From NCBI GenBank assembly GCA_002450895.1, contig DKAR01000123.1, positions 1-12,278 on the forward strand: a DNA stretch of 12,278 bases, given 5' to 3'. Positions within the stretch are counted from its first letter, which is position 1; every line of letters starts with the position of its first letter. Both the position numbers and the translations under genes were made by a program. The DNA is from Proteobacteria bacterium UBA6921. GTDB lineage: Bacteria; Pseudomonadota; Gammaproteobacteria; SG8-11. Of the stretch, positions 1 through 7,200 are shown piece after piece. The notes under the pieces are model-generated. The model was not told the origin of the DNA. It saw nothing but the letters and a program-made list of their open reading frames with translations, and searched no databases.

Positions 1-390
1 GGTGGGGCCACCGATATCGATGTTCTCGATGGCCGTGATCAAATCGCAATCGGGTTTGGCGGTGGCGTGTTCGAAGGGGTACAGGTTCACGACCACCATA
101 TCGATCGGTGCGATGCCGTGTTCCTTCATCGCGGCGTCGTCAACGCCGCGGCGCCCGAGCAAGCCGCCATGAATCTTTGGATGCAGCGTCTTTAGCCGCC
201 CGTCCATCATTTCAGGGAAGCCGGTGTAGTCCGACACCTCGCGCACCGAAATTTTATTTTCGGTGAGCAAGCGTGCCGTTCCGCCCGTCGAAAGAATTTC
301 GACGCCGGATTTGGATAATGCGCGCGCGAAGTCAACGATTCCGGTTTTATCGGAAACGCTGATCAACGCGCGCTTAATCTTGGGATTCAT
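1..390 (-). CDS. purH: PurH, bifunctional AICAR transformylase/IMP cyclohydrolase (N-terminal part)
   Basis: Only the first 130 codons are present; the gene runs off the left edge. PurH carries out the last two steps of de novo IMP synthesis in the cytoplasm. The visible part is the IMP cyclohydrolase (MGS-like) domain. It shows SVSDKTGIVDFA (residues 11-22), STGGTARLL (34-42), VSDYTGFPEMMDGRLKTLHP (52-71), HGGLLGRRG (74-82) and DMVVVNLYPF (97-106), and ends in ENIDIGGPT. These are the family's substrate-site motifs and align with E. coli PurH almost without gaps. The ATG at 388-390 fits the family start, although the Shine-Dalgarno match before it is poor. It lies 36 bp after fis on the same strand, so it is probably cotranscribed with dusB-fis, as in Pseudomonas (purD would be expected next, outside the window). 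Confidence 0.97.
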   Translation of the reverse strand, partial: MNPKIKRALISVSDKTGIVDFARALSKSGVEILSTGGTARLLTENKISVREVSDYTGFPEMMDGRLKTLHPKIHGGLLGRRGVDDAAMKEHGIAPIDMVVVNLYPFEHATAKPDCDLITAIENIDIGGPT

Positions 391-426
391 GGAACAACGA
401 ATCGCAAAACGACGCGGATCGGCGGA

Positions 427-723
427 TCAATCAAGTCCATGCTTGCGCAGTTTCTTGCGCAAGGTGGCGCGATTCAATCCGAGGATCTGCGCTGCTTTGC
501 TTTGGTTGCCACGCGTATGGCGCAGCACCGTTTCCAACAGCGGAATTTCAACTTCATCGAGCACCAGGTCATACAGATTGCCCGGTTTATGCCCATCGAG
601 ATCACTAAAATATCCATCCAACAGAGTTTTCATGCAGGCGTACAACGGGTGATGCGAGCGACCCGTGGCAACAGCTTGATGGTCCGTCAGCTTTGTTACT
701 TTCTTGTTTAACGCGATACTCAT
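427..723 (-). CDS. fis: Fis, nucleoid-associated DNA-binding protein
   Basis: The 98 residues are the same length as E. coli Fis. Fis is a homodimeric DNA-bending protein that activates stable-RNA promoters and shapes the nucleoid during rapid growth. The N-terminal third diverges, as is usual. The core is well conserved: NLYDLVLDEVEIPLLETVL (residues 49-67), then RGNQSKAAQILGLNRATLRK (71-90), which holds the C-terminal helix-turn-helix, and the basic end KKLRKHGLD. The ATG overlaps the dusB stop in an ATGA arrangement, and a strong Shine-Dalgarno (GAGGAG) sits 8 nt upstream inside the dusB end, so translation is probably coupled to dusB. The dusB-fis pairing is the classic gammaproteobacterial one. 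A Fis-family HTH can also be the tail of an NtrC-type activator, but this is a free-standing protein of the correct size. Confidence 0.97.
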   Translation of the reverse strand: MSIALNKKVTKLTDHQAVATGRSHHPLYACMKTLLDGYFSDLDGHKPGNLYDLVLDEVEIPLLETVLRHTRGNQSKAAQILGLNRATLRKKLRKHGLD

Positions 724-1715
724 GCGGCCAACTCCTCTTTTTCCCCTACGGCAATAGCATTGAAGAATTCGCGGGTGAGCGCGAGTTGTTGTTGCGGAGT
801 TTCCACGTGATTAATCACTTGCCGGAAGGCAGAGCCGTTGCGATGACTCTTGCTGTACCAGCCAATGTGTTTTCGTGCCACACGCACGCCGCTGTACTCA
901 CCATAAAACGCGTACAGGTTTTCCAGGTGTCCCACCAACAACTCTGCCACCTGTGACGGCGCGGGCTCGGGCATTTTCTCGCCGGTAGCGAGGAAGTGCG
1001 CGATCTCGCGGAAAATCCAAGGCCGTCCCTGTGCCGCGCGTCCGATCATTACGGCATCGGCGCGTGTGTAGTCCAAGACGAATTTCGCTTGCTCCGGTGT
1101 ACGTACATCTCCGTTCGCGATCACCGGTATTGAAACAGACTGCTTGATCTGAGCAATAGTGTCGTATTCGACACTCCCTTCTGAAAAACCGCAGGCGCGG
1201 GTCCGACCGTGAACCGCGAGCGCCTGTATTCCACATTCTTGCGCGATGCGCGCTATCTCGACGCCGTTGCGATGATCCGGGGTCCAGCCCGTGCGGATCT
1301 TCAGTGTCACCGGTACATCTACGGCGGCAACGACGGCGGTGAGTATCCGCGCAACATGCGCGGGATCTTTCATTAGTGCCGACCCGGCGGCGACATTGCA
1401 AACTTTTTTGGCGGGGCAGCCCATGTTGATGTCGACGATCTGCGCGCCATGTTCCACGTTGAACATGGCCGCCTCGGCCATCTGGCGTGGATCGGCGCCG
1501 ACGATCTGGACGGAGCGCGGTTCGCTTTCGTCCAAATGGCAAACTCTCCGACGCGTCTTCGTACTACCCCACAGCAACGCGTTGCTCGTCACCATCTCGG
1601 ACACCACCAGCCCTGCGCCCATCTTTTTGCAGAGCTCGCGAAAGGGTCGGTCGGTAACTCCGGCCATCGGCGCGAGAACAACGTTTGGGCGAATGTGGTG
1701 CGAACCGATTTGCAT
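720..1715 (-). CDS. dusB: DusB, tRNA-dihydrouridine synthase
   Basis: This is an FMN- and NADPH-dependent enzyme that reduces a D-loop uridine of tRNA (position 17 for E. coli DusB). From the chosen start it is 331 residues. Motifs are APMAGVTDRPFRELC near residue 16 (FMN-binding N-terminus of the TIM barrel), DINMGCPAKKV with the catalytic Cys at residue 100, LKIRTGW, HGRTRACGF, IPVIANGD, DAVMIGRAAQGRPWIFREI and a helical C-terminal domain (ARKHIGWY). The frame is also open to an ATG at 1751 (12 more residues). I prefer the ATG at 1713-1715 because it reproduces the E. coli N-terminus (MQIG versus MRIG) and puts the catalytic Cys at 100 exactly. Neither ATG has a convincing Shine-Dalgarno. 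It heads the dusB-fis-purH block and its stop overlaps the fis start. Confidence 0.96.
   Translation of the reverse strand: MQIGSHHIRPNVVLAPMAGVTDRPFRELCKKMGAGLVVSEMVTSNALLWGSTKTRRRVCHLDESEPRSVQIVGADPRQMAEAAMFNVEHGAQIVDINMGCPAKKVCNVAAGSALMKDPAHVARILTAVVAAVDVPVTLKIRTGWTPDHRNGVEIARIAQECGIQALAVHGRTRACGFSEGSVEYDTIAQIKQSVSIPVIANGDVRTPEQAKFVLDYTRADAVMIGRAAQGRPWIFREIAHFLATGEKMPEPAPSQVAELLVGHLENLYAFYGEYSGVRVARKHIGWYSKSHRNGSAFRQVINHVETPQQQLALTREFFNAIAVGEKEELAA
732..736 (-). promoter_or_regulatory. Shine-Dalgarno of fis
   Basis: The minus strand reads GAGGAGTTGGCCGCATG, which places AGGAG 8 nt before the fis ATG. This is the strongest ribosome site in the dusB-fis-purH block. It lies inside the last codons of dusB, so fis can be translated well above dusB from the same message. 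Confidence 0.75.
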
Positions 1716-1751
1716 CGCTCGTTGCTGCCAGCTCAAAGAGCGGGGAATCAT

Positions 1752-1904
1752 ACTCCGGCAATCTCACGCGCGGTAGCCCGCACGCAGGAAATTTTTTTGC
1801 AGAGTTTGGCGAAAAATTTGCTACGCGGATTTTTTTGCAACGCACACGAGAAAAGAATTTTCAAGCGTTGTGTTGATCAGAAGTTTTCGCTGATATCGTA
1901 AAGT
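1752..1904 (-). other. Intergenic region upstream of dusB-fis with repeated A-tracts (possible promoter region)
   Basis: This 153-bp gap is the only sizeable one before dusB-fis-purH and so the likely place for their promoter. It is much more AT-rich than its surroundings. On the minus strand TGCAAAAAAAT occurs twice, about 40 bp apart (around 1792-1802 and 1828-1838), with AAATTTTT between them. A GC-rich stretch (GTGCGGGCTACCGCGCG) follows toward dusB. A-tracts beside a GC-rich segment are reminiscent of growth-regulated fis promoters, but I could not place a convincing -35/-10 pair, nor fit the degenerate Fis consensus cleanly. The promoter role is inference. Confidence 0.35.
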
Positions 1905-3587
1905 TCAGCGCGCCGCGTTGGATTCCGCGCGCCACTGCGCGAGTAGCACTTTGGATTCATCGTCCTCCGGATTTCTTTTGACATAAGATTCCAGAGTTTC
2001 AATTGCGGGTGAAATTTTTCCGAGTTCGTGATAGGCGATGCTCATCGTGCGCAACGCATCAATTTGATCGGGAAATGCGCCGTAGATCCCCCCGGCGACT
2101 TCAAGTGTTTTTTCCCAAACGGCGGACGTGGGCAGTTGATGACGAGCGAACGCGCGCAGCACAAACAGCACGCCACCCCCATCGATCGCGGTCGGGACCC
2201 AGTCCGGTGAGCGGGTCAGGTCGACAATGAGTGGAATCAGCGCGCCGGAATAGCGCAGCGTTGTCGGCGTAACAATCGATCCAACCTTGTACTGGCGCAG
2301 GATCTCGTGCCACGTCGGTGCGGCACTGAATACCGCATTGTGTTGTTGCAAAATCACATCTGCTTCGTAATGACGCCCATCGATAAACACGCGGCCGGTC
2401 GATTCCGCACGCCACGCGCGGTAACCGCCGGTATCGTAAAAATTGAAAATGCGCCCCGGTACAGGAATTTGGTTCAGCTCCTCGGCGGCGGCAATCGGGA
2501 AGATTCCCGTCGCCGGGCCGGCACCCCATTCGCCGGCGGCGAGCGCCTGGTAAAACAAGGCGGCCGCGGCAACGCCGATCGCACTGCCCAATGCAACTTG
2601 CCGGTGTGCCGAACTGAAAATCCCCCCGAGTCGTTGCGTTAATAGTGTCGCTACCGGGACTACGGAAACGATGGCCAGCAATGCGAGATTTCTAACATGC
2701 TGATATGTCAACACAGCGAACACGACATATAACAGCGCGTGCGCAATTCGAAACGGACGCTGCAAAGCAATTGCTGCCACACCCGCCAGCGCGGTAATGA
2801 CAAATTCGAGTGCCAGTGGTGTTTGCAGCGCCGGAAGAAATTCGGTGATTCCCTCCAGCAGTTCGCTCTGCATGGCGAAGCGAATGGGCAACCACACCTG
2901 CTCCCAGCCGTAGGGGTTCAGCGTCGCCAGCGCGACCATTGCGATGCTGATCAGCGCGAAATTGCGCAACTCCAGCCAACGCGACTTCCGGTCGGCGGCA
3001 ATGACCGCTTCGGCGCCATACGCGCCGACAATCGCGACCAGGAATAGGGCGGACGGATGGAACTGGCTCAACAGACCGGCGGCGATGGGGAGCACCGTGA
3101 GTGTGCGCCATGACGCGGTAGTGCGGTATCGTTCCAGGGCGTAAATGGAAACTGCCGCGACGACGAACAGCATCATTTCCGGTCGGTACACAAAACGAAA
3201 CTGGGCGACCGCGATAGCCCCGACGATGACGAGCCCGCGCAGCAGCGGAAACGCGTCCTGGTTGGCCGTCGCAATGCGCGCCGCCGCGGCAAGCGCGTAG
3301 AGGGTGACCGTCGTCAGCAGGGCATTGAATATTGAAAGCCCCAAGTCGCCAAACAGATGTTCAGTCAGGTAGGCGAGTACGCCATAGCCCCATTCGTGAT
3401 AAGACGTGGGTTGTCCGGTGGTCGAGTACGTCAGGAATTCCGTTGCGGGGATCGACCAGGTGCGGATGATCTCGCGGCCAATCGCCAGGTGATACCAAAT
3501 GTCGTAGTCGGTCAGCTTGCGCAACAAGAGTGCGAAGATCGCGACGAAAAAAACGCCGGTAATCGTCCGCTCCAGCTGCGGGTTCAC
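1905..3587 (-). CDS. Polytopic membrane protein, GT-C glycosyltransferase-like, with C-terminal TPR-like tail; function unknown
   Basis: This is a 560-residue inner-membrane protein. The N-terminal half has a series of hydrophobic segments (about residues 9-24, 84-104, 117-130, 137-152, 164-190, 209-222, 258-275, 282-316 and 331-350). After the first segment comes DYDIWYHLAIGREI (residues 27-40), then HEWGYGVLAYL (64-74). The D-x-D-x-W-x-H-L-x-x-G / HEW signature is typical of a broad family of GT-C-fold-like membrane proteins whose acceptors are mostly unknown; the acidic residues in the first periplasmic loop would be the candidate catalytic ones. A soluble part follows (GRIFNFYDTGGY 378-389, VFIDGRHYEAD 400-410) and then a short helical TPR-like tail (about 503-553, AYHELGKISPAIETLESYVK). 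It starts with GTG, which overlaps the stop of the zinc-ribbon gene (GTGA); there is no Shine-Dalgarno, so translation is probably coupled. I recognise no gene name and cannot assign a substrate. Confidence 0.85.
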   Translation of the reverse strand: MNPQLERTITGVFFVAIFALLLRKLTDYDIWYHLAIGREIIRTWSIPATEFLTYSTTGQPTSYHEWGYGVLAYLTEHLFGDLGLSIFNALLTTVTLYALAAAARIATANQDAFPLLRGLVIVGAIAVAQFRFVYRPEMMLFVVAAVSIYALERYRTTASWRTLTVLPIAAGLLSQFHPSALFLVAIVGAYGAEAVIAADRKSRWLELRNFALISIAMVALATLNPYGWEQVWLPIRFAMQSELLEGITEFLPALQTPLALEFVITALAGVAAIALQRPFRIAHALLYVVFAVLTYQHVRNLALLAIVSVVPVATLLTQRLGGIFSSAHRQVALGSAIGVAAAALFYQALAAGEWGAGPATGIFPIAAAEELNQIPVPGRIFNFYDTGGYRAWRAESTGRVFIDGRHYEADVILQQHNAVFSAAPTWHEILRQYKVGSIVTPTTLRYSGALIPLIVDLTRSPDWVPTAIDGGGVLFVLRAFARHQLPTSAVWEKTLEVAGGIYGAFPDQIDALRTMSIAYHELGKISPAIETLESYVKRNPEDDESKVLLAQWRAESNAAR

Positions 3588-4711
3588 GAAGGCTGCGGAT
3601 AGAAGAAGTTGAACTCGAAATTCTCGGCGTCTTTCCCCGGATCCGCAATTTCAAGGACGATCTGGATCGGATTATTGGATAGCATGCCGCGGCGCAGATT
3701 GACGTCGGCATCCAGGTATTCCGCGGGTTGAAAGCGGCGCTTGGCGATCACACGGCCGCTCACATCCGAGAGCGTGATCTGCATCAACGGAAACGGTTGC
3801 GTATAGCCGGCCGTATTAACAAACACGGCATTGATCAGAAGGGCGCCCTTCACGCGCGGGTGCACGGTGATGTCGCGATGCGTAAGCTTGATCAGGTCCG
3901 CGTTCTGCTGCACCGGCAGCTCGCAGTTCAAAACGCCGCACATGGTTTGAACCCACGGGCGCAGTTCGGAATACCGCGCCAGATCATCCCGCATGAAGTA
4001 ACTGTATTGCAGAATGAACATCACCATCAGCGTGATGACGCCGGCGAGGAAAAACGTGTCGCCGAACAGCGGTGGAATCGTGGCCGGTGCTGTGGGTCCC
4101 GGATAGGGCACCAGATCGCGAACCGTGGAATGAGGTCCGACGTCCAGATTCTGCACCTGGTCTTCCGAATTCAAATCCAGAGTGTCCCCGAAGGTTTCAC
4201 TAAACAGCTTCGACTCAAGTTCCGGTTCTGAAATGATCGGCTTTTGCTCGGTCTCGTCTTCAACAACGAAGACCGGTTCGTCGTCTGCCACGGGCGCAGC
4301 CGCGGCCGCAACGCCGGCAGGACCGCGCGTCGGCGGTACCGGTGGCGGACGGGCGGCCGTTTTCGGTGGCGGCGCTGGGCGTGCTGTAGCCGGCTTGGGC
4401 GGCGGGGGTTTCGTCGGAGCGGGCGCGGCAACCGGCGCGGGCGCCGGCCGTGCGGCGGGCGCGGGCTCCGGCGGGGGCGTCTGTGGTTTTGGTTTGGCGG
4501 CCGGTTTTTCAGCCGTGGCCGCAGGCGCCGGCTTGCCCGGCGATGTCGGGCGCTTTCGTTCCTGGAGCGAAACCGGGAGTTCTTCGAGCAGGTTGCCGAT
4601 GGAATTGAAGACCTTCATGCACTGGCCGCAGCGCACCTTTCCGCCCGCCTTCTTCAGGTGATCGGCAGAAATCTTGAAGTACGTCTGACAGTTCGGGCAG
4701 CGCGTGTACAT
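3584..4711 (-). CDS. MJ0042 zinc-ribbon / DUF3426 membrane protein
   Basis: From the ATG at 4711 this is 375 residues. It opens with a zinc ribbon, MYTRCPNCQTYFKIS...KVRCGQC, with Cys5/Cys8 and Cys28/Cys31. Next come a very Pro/Ala-rich linker (about residues 55-140), an acidic stretch (142-189), one transmembrane segment (about 219-239) and a DUF3426-type C-terminal domain (about 245-372) with CGVLNCELP, the VKGALLINAVFVN strand and PLMQITLSDVSGRVIAKRRF. The layout predicts a cytoplasmic zinc ribbon tethered by a flexible linker to a periplasmic beta domain. Function is unknown; relatives are commonly found between prmA and dusB in gammaproteobacteria. The frame is open to a TTG at 4741, but no zinc-ribbon protein needs those ten residues and no ribosome site precedes it, so I chose the ATG. 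Its stop overlaps the GTG of the next gene. Confidence 0.9.
   Translation of the reverse strand: MYTRCPNCQTYFKISADHLKKAGGKVRCGQCMKVFNSIGNLLEELPVSLQERKRPTSPGKPAPAATAEKPAAKPKPQTPPPEPAPAARPAPAPVAAPAPTKPPPPKPATARPAPPPKTAARPPPVPPTRGPAGVAAAAAPVADDEPVFVVEDETEQKPIISEPELESKLFSETFGDTLDLNSEDQVQNLDVGPHSTVRDLVPYPGPTAPATIPPLFGDTFFLAGVITLMVMFILQYSYFMRDDLARYSELRPWVQTMCGVLNCELPVQQNADLIKLTHRDITVHPRVKGALLINAVFVNTAGYTQPFPLMQITLSDVSGRVIAKRRFQPAEYLDADVNLRRGMLSNNPIQIVLEIADPGKDAENFEFNFFYPQPS
4292..4549 (-). repeat. Low-complexity Pro/Ala/Lys-rich coding tract in the DUF3426 gene
   Basis: Residues 55-140 of the zinc-ribbon protein are almost entirely Pro, Ala, Lys and Thr (runs such as KPPPPKPATARPAPPPK). The DNA is strongly C-rich on the coding strand. 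That depletes stops on both strands, so spurious open frames of about 150 codons appear on the plus strand here. It is best read as a flexible, possibly periplasm- or nucleoid-spanning linker, and is likely to vary in length between strains. Confidence 0.8.
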
Positions 4712-4715
4712 TGAC

Positions 4716-4814
4716 TTAAGCGTGAGTACCGTTAAGGACAAAAAGGAGAAGCGCGTATTCCCGCGTCAGTCGGGACAGCTTGGACAAAGTATTCGGCACG
4801 CCATTCATTAACAT
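4716..4814 (-). CDS. Possible 32-residue small ORF between prmA and the zinc-ribbon gene
   Basis: After the prmA stop, in the same frame, an ATG at 4812-4814 opens a 32-codon frame ending in TAA at 4716-4718, 4 nt before the zinc-ribbon ATG. The predicted peptide has a basic first half (LSKLSRLTREY) and a hydrophobic end (ALLLFVLNG). A GAGATGGG stretch 3-10 nt upstream could weakly serve as a ribosome site. It could be a leader peptide coupling translation to the zinc-ribbon gene, or chance. I know of no family for it, and a frame this short is expected by chance fairly often. Confidence 0.2.
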   Translation of the reverse strand: MLMNGVPNTLSKLSRLTREYALLLFVLNGTHA

Positions 4815-4835
4815 AAACCCATCTCTATGATCCGC

Positions 4836-5717
4836 TCAAGGTTTTCTCCGGGCGGAAATGCGAACCCAGTCATCGCGCTGCGCGGTCTGGAAGTGCTCAA
4901 AGTCGCGTTGATAACCGGCAGTTATGTCATCGGCCTGTTCGGCCAAAATCCCTGAAAGGACGCATACTCCGTTCGGACGAACCCGGCGCGCGAAGTCAGA
5001 CTCCAGTTCGAGCAGGGGGTTCGCCAGGATGTTCGCCAGCAGGATATCTACTGATGAAGCCGAGAAATTTTCCGGTGCGCTGGTTTTGATCGACGCCCGG
5101 ACGCCGTTGCGTTCCGCGTTTTCCTCCGTCGCCAGCAGAGCTTGCGGGTCGTTATCGACCGCGTAGACGGTGCGTGCGCCCAGTAACGCGGCGGCCACCG
5201 CAAGCACGCCGGATCCGCAGCCATAGTCGATCACTACCTTGCCGGCGACGGGGTTCGCATCGAGCCACTCCAGGCACAGTGCCGTTGTCGGGTGAGTGCC
5301 CGTTCCAAACGCCAGCCCGGGATCCATGCGCAGATTCACCGCCTGCGGGTCGGGTGCTTCGCTCCAGCTTGGGCAGATCCACAGGCGCGAGCCAAAGCGC
5401 ATTGGGTTGAAGTCGCGCATCCAGGCGCGCTCCCACGGCTGATCTTCCAGTCTTTCCACGCGAATGTGGCCGCGCACTGCCTCACCGAGCCGCTGTATCA
5501 GTTCGTCCGTCACGGTGTTCATGTCGGTGCCCTCGTCAAACAGGGCGGTGACGCGGGTGTGGCGCCAGAGGGGTTCCGTACCGGCGGCGGGTTCGTAGAC
5601 GGGATCATCCTGAATGTCCTTGAACGTCGTTGAAAGCGCGCCGAGTTCGGACAGAAGGTCGGAAAAGCCGGGGGCGGAGTCTGCGTCAGTGTCCAAATGT
5701 AGTTGTTGCCACGGCAT
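4836..5717 (-). CDS. prmA: PrmA, ribosomal protein L11 methyltransferase
   Basis: PrmA is an S-adenosylmethionine-dependent enzyme that trimethylates several amino groups of ribosomal protein L11. The 293 residues are the same length as E. coli PrmA. The N-terminal L11-recognition domain starts MPWQQLHLDT and includes WERAWMRDFNP (about 95-105). The Rossmann methyltransferase domain has DPGLAFGTGTHPTT (132-145), motif I VIDYGCGSGVLAVAA (162-176), AVDNDPQAL (186-194) and the NPL-type motif LLANILANPLLELE (226-239). The start matches the E. coli N-terminus. An AGGAG lies 13 nt before the ATG, which is a little far. It follows accC after a 113-bp gap; accBC-prmA is a common gammaproteobacterial neighbourhood, and I see no terminator between them. 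Confidence 0.97.
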   Translation of the reverse strand: MPWQQLHLDTDADSAPGFSDLLSELGALSTTFKDIQDDPVYEPAAGTEPLWRHTRVTALFDEGTDMNTVTDELIQRLGEAVRGHIRVERLEDQPWERAWMRDFNPMRFGSRLWICPSWSEAPDPQAVNLRMDPGLAFGTGTHPTTALCLEWLDANPVAGKVVIDYGCGSGVLAVAAALLGARTVYAVDNDPQALLATEENAERNGVRASIKTSAPENFSASSVDILLANILANPLLELESDFARRVRPNGVCVLSGILAEQADDITAGYQRDFEHFQTAQRDDWVRISARRKP

Positions 5718-5830
5718 GGCGTGGGCCGTTCTCCTGTTATCAATGTCGCCGGCACATCCGGTGCGGAAGCGTCGGCGCTACTTTGTCGTCTGCTACTTCT
5801 GTCGGAGAAACGAGCTTGTTGGCATTGCGC

Positions 5831-7186
5831 CTATTTTTTTTCTTTGTGGAGGCCGAGTTTTTTCTCGAGGTAGTGAATGTTGACGCCGCCTTCGAGAAAA
5901 CCCGCATCCAGAAAAATCGACTGATGTAACGGTATGTTGGTTTCGATGCCCTCAATGATGACTTCTGATAATGCGTTTGCCATGCGCGCACAGGCGGCGG
6001 CGCGGTTTTCCGCATGCACGATCAACTTTCCAATCATGGAATCGTAGTTCGGCGGCACCACGTAACCATTATAGACGTGAGAATCTACGCGCACGCCCGG
6101 GCCGCCCGGCGCATGGAATTGATGGATCGTGCCGGGGCAGGGAAGGAAGGTGCGCGCGTTTTCGGCATTCATTCGACATTCAATCGCGTGACCACGCCAG
6201 GTGATGTCCTTTTGCCTGAATGACAGTGGCTGACCGGCGGCAATCTTGATTTGCTCTTTGACGATGTCGAAGCCCGTGACCATTTCGGTGACGGGATGCT
6301 CCACCTGAACGCGAGTGTTCATTTCGATGAAGTAGAACTTTCCGTCTTCATAGAGGAACTCGAACGTGCCTGCGCCGCGGTAACCCACTTTGAGGCAGGC
6401 ATCCACGCAGCGCTGACCGATCGCGGTGCGCATTTCTGCCGTTATTCCCGGCGCGGGTGATTCCTCCACGACCTTCTGGTGGCGGCGTTGCAATGAGCAG
6501 TCGCGTTCGCCGAGGTGGACGGCATTGCCGTGCTGGTCGGCGAGCACCTGAATTTCGATGTGGCGCGGATTCTGGAGAAACTTTTCCATATACACCGCGC
6601 TGTTGCCGAATGCAGCCTGCGCTTCCGCGCGCGTGAGCGAGATGGAGCTGAGCAATGCGGCCTCGGTGTGTACAACGCGCATTCCGCGTCCACCACCGCC
6701 GCCGGATGCCTTGATGATGACGGGAAAACCGATGTCGTTCGCAATCTTCAGGTTTTCATCGTCGTTGTCACCGAGGGGGCCGTCGGAGCCCGGGACGCAG
6801 GGAACACCCGCGGCCTTCATTGTTTTGATCGCCGAAACCTTGTCGCCCATGGTGCGGATTGTTTCCGGGCGCGGGCCGATGAATACGAAACCGCTCTGCT
6901 CAACACGCTCCGCGAAATCGGCGTTCTCGGAAAGAAATCCGTAGCCCGGATGGATCGCTTGGGAGTCGGTAACTTCGGCCGCGCTGACCACGGCGGGGAT
7001 ATTTAAATAGCTTTCACCGGAAGGCGGCGGCCCGATGCAGACGGATTCATCCGCCAGCTTGACGTGTTTCAGGTTTCTGTCGGCTGTGGAGTGCACGGCG
7101 ACTGTCTTGATGCCGAGCTCCCGGCATGCGCGCAAGATGCGGAGGGCGATCTCGCCGCGGTTGGCGATCACGATTTTTTCGAACAT
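5831..7186 (-). CDS. accC: AccC, biotin carboxylase subunit of acetyl-CoA carboxylase
   Basis: AccC carboxylates the biotin on AccB with ATP and bicarbonate, the first half-reaction of malonyl-CoA synthesis for fatty acids. From the ATG at 7184-7186 it has 451 residues (E. coli 449). It shows the ATP-grasp order: KIVIANRGEIALRI (4-17), Lys116 in MGDK, Lys159 in IIKA, the glycine-rich lid SGGGGGRGM (161-169), MEKFLQNPRHIE (200-211), CSLQRRHQKVVEE (230-242), Glu276, Glu288 and Arg292 in FIEMNTRVQVEHPVTE, ending HYLEKKLGL. With this start every catalytic residue has E. coli numbering. A GTG at 7204 would overlap the accB stop (GTGA) and add six residues. I prefer the ATG because of the numbering and a GGCGAG ribosome site 7 nt upstream, but coupling from the GTG remains possible. 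Confidence 0.98.
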   Translation of the reverse strand: MFEKIVIANRGEIALRILRACRELGIKTVAVHSTADRNLKHVKLADESVCIGPPPSGESYLNIPAVVSAAEVTDSQAIHPGYGFLSENADFAERVEQSGFVFIGPRPETIRTMGDKVSAIKTMKAAGVPCVPGSDGPLGDNDDENLKIANDIGFPVIIKASGGGGGRGMRVVHTEAALLSSISLTRAEAQAAFGNSAVYMEKFLQNPRHIEIQVLADQHGNAVHLGERDCSLQRRHQKVVEESPAPGITAEMRTAIGQRCVDACLKVGYRGAGTFEFLYEDGKFYFIEMNTRVQVEHPVTEMVTGFDIVKEQIKIAAGQPLSFRQKDITWRGHAIECRMNAENARTFLPCPGTIHQFHAPGGPGVRVDSHVYNGYVVPPNYDSMIGKLIVHAENRAAACARMANALSEVIIEGIETNIPLHQSIFLDAGFLEGGVNIHYLEKKLGLHKEKK

Positions 7187-7200
7187 GGGTGAACTCGCCG

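Noticed and set aside
1291..1901. Plus-strand open frames of 150-161 codons opposite dusB
   Set aside because: They lie opposite the highly conserved dusB coding sequence and have no plausible domain.
4182..4714. Plus-strand open frames of about 156-159 codons, Gly- or Arg-rich
   Set aside because: They are antisense to the Pro/Ala-rich linker of the DUF3426 gene. The composition removes stops; there is no recognisable domain or ribosome site.
5831..5842. T-run on the plus strand at the end of accC, as a terminator
   Set aside because: No gene on the plus strand leads into it. On the minus strand it is the A-rich KEKK-stop codons of accC, without a hairpin.
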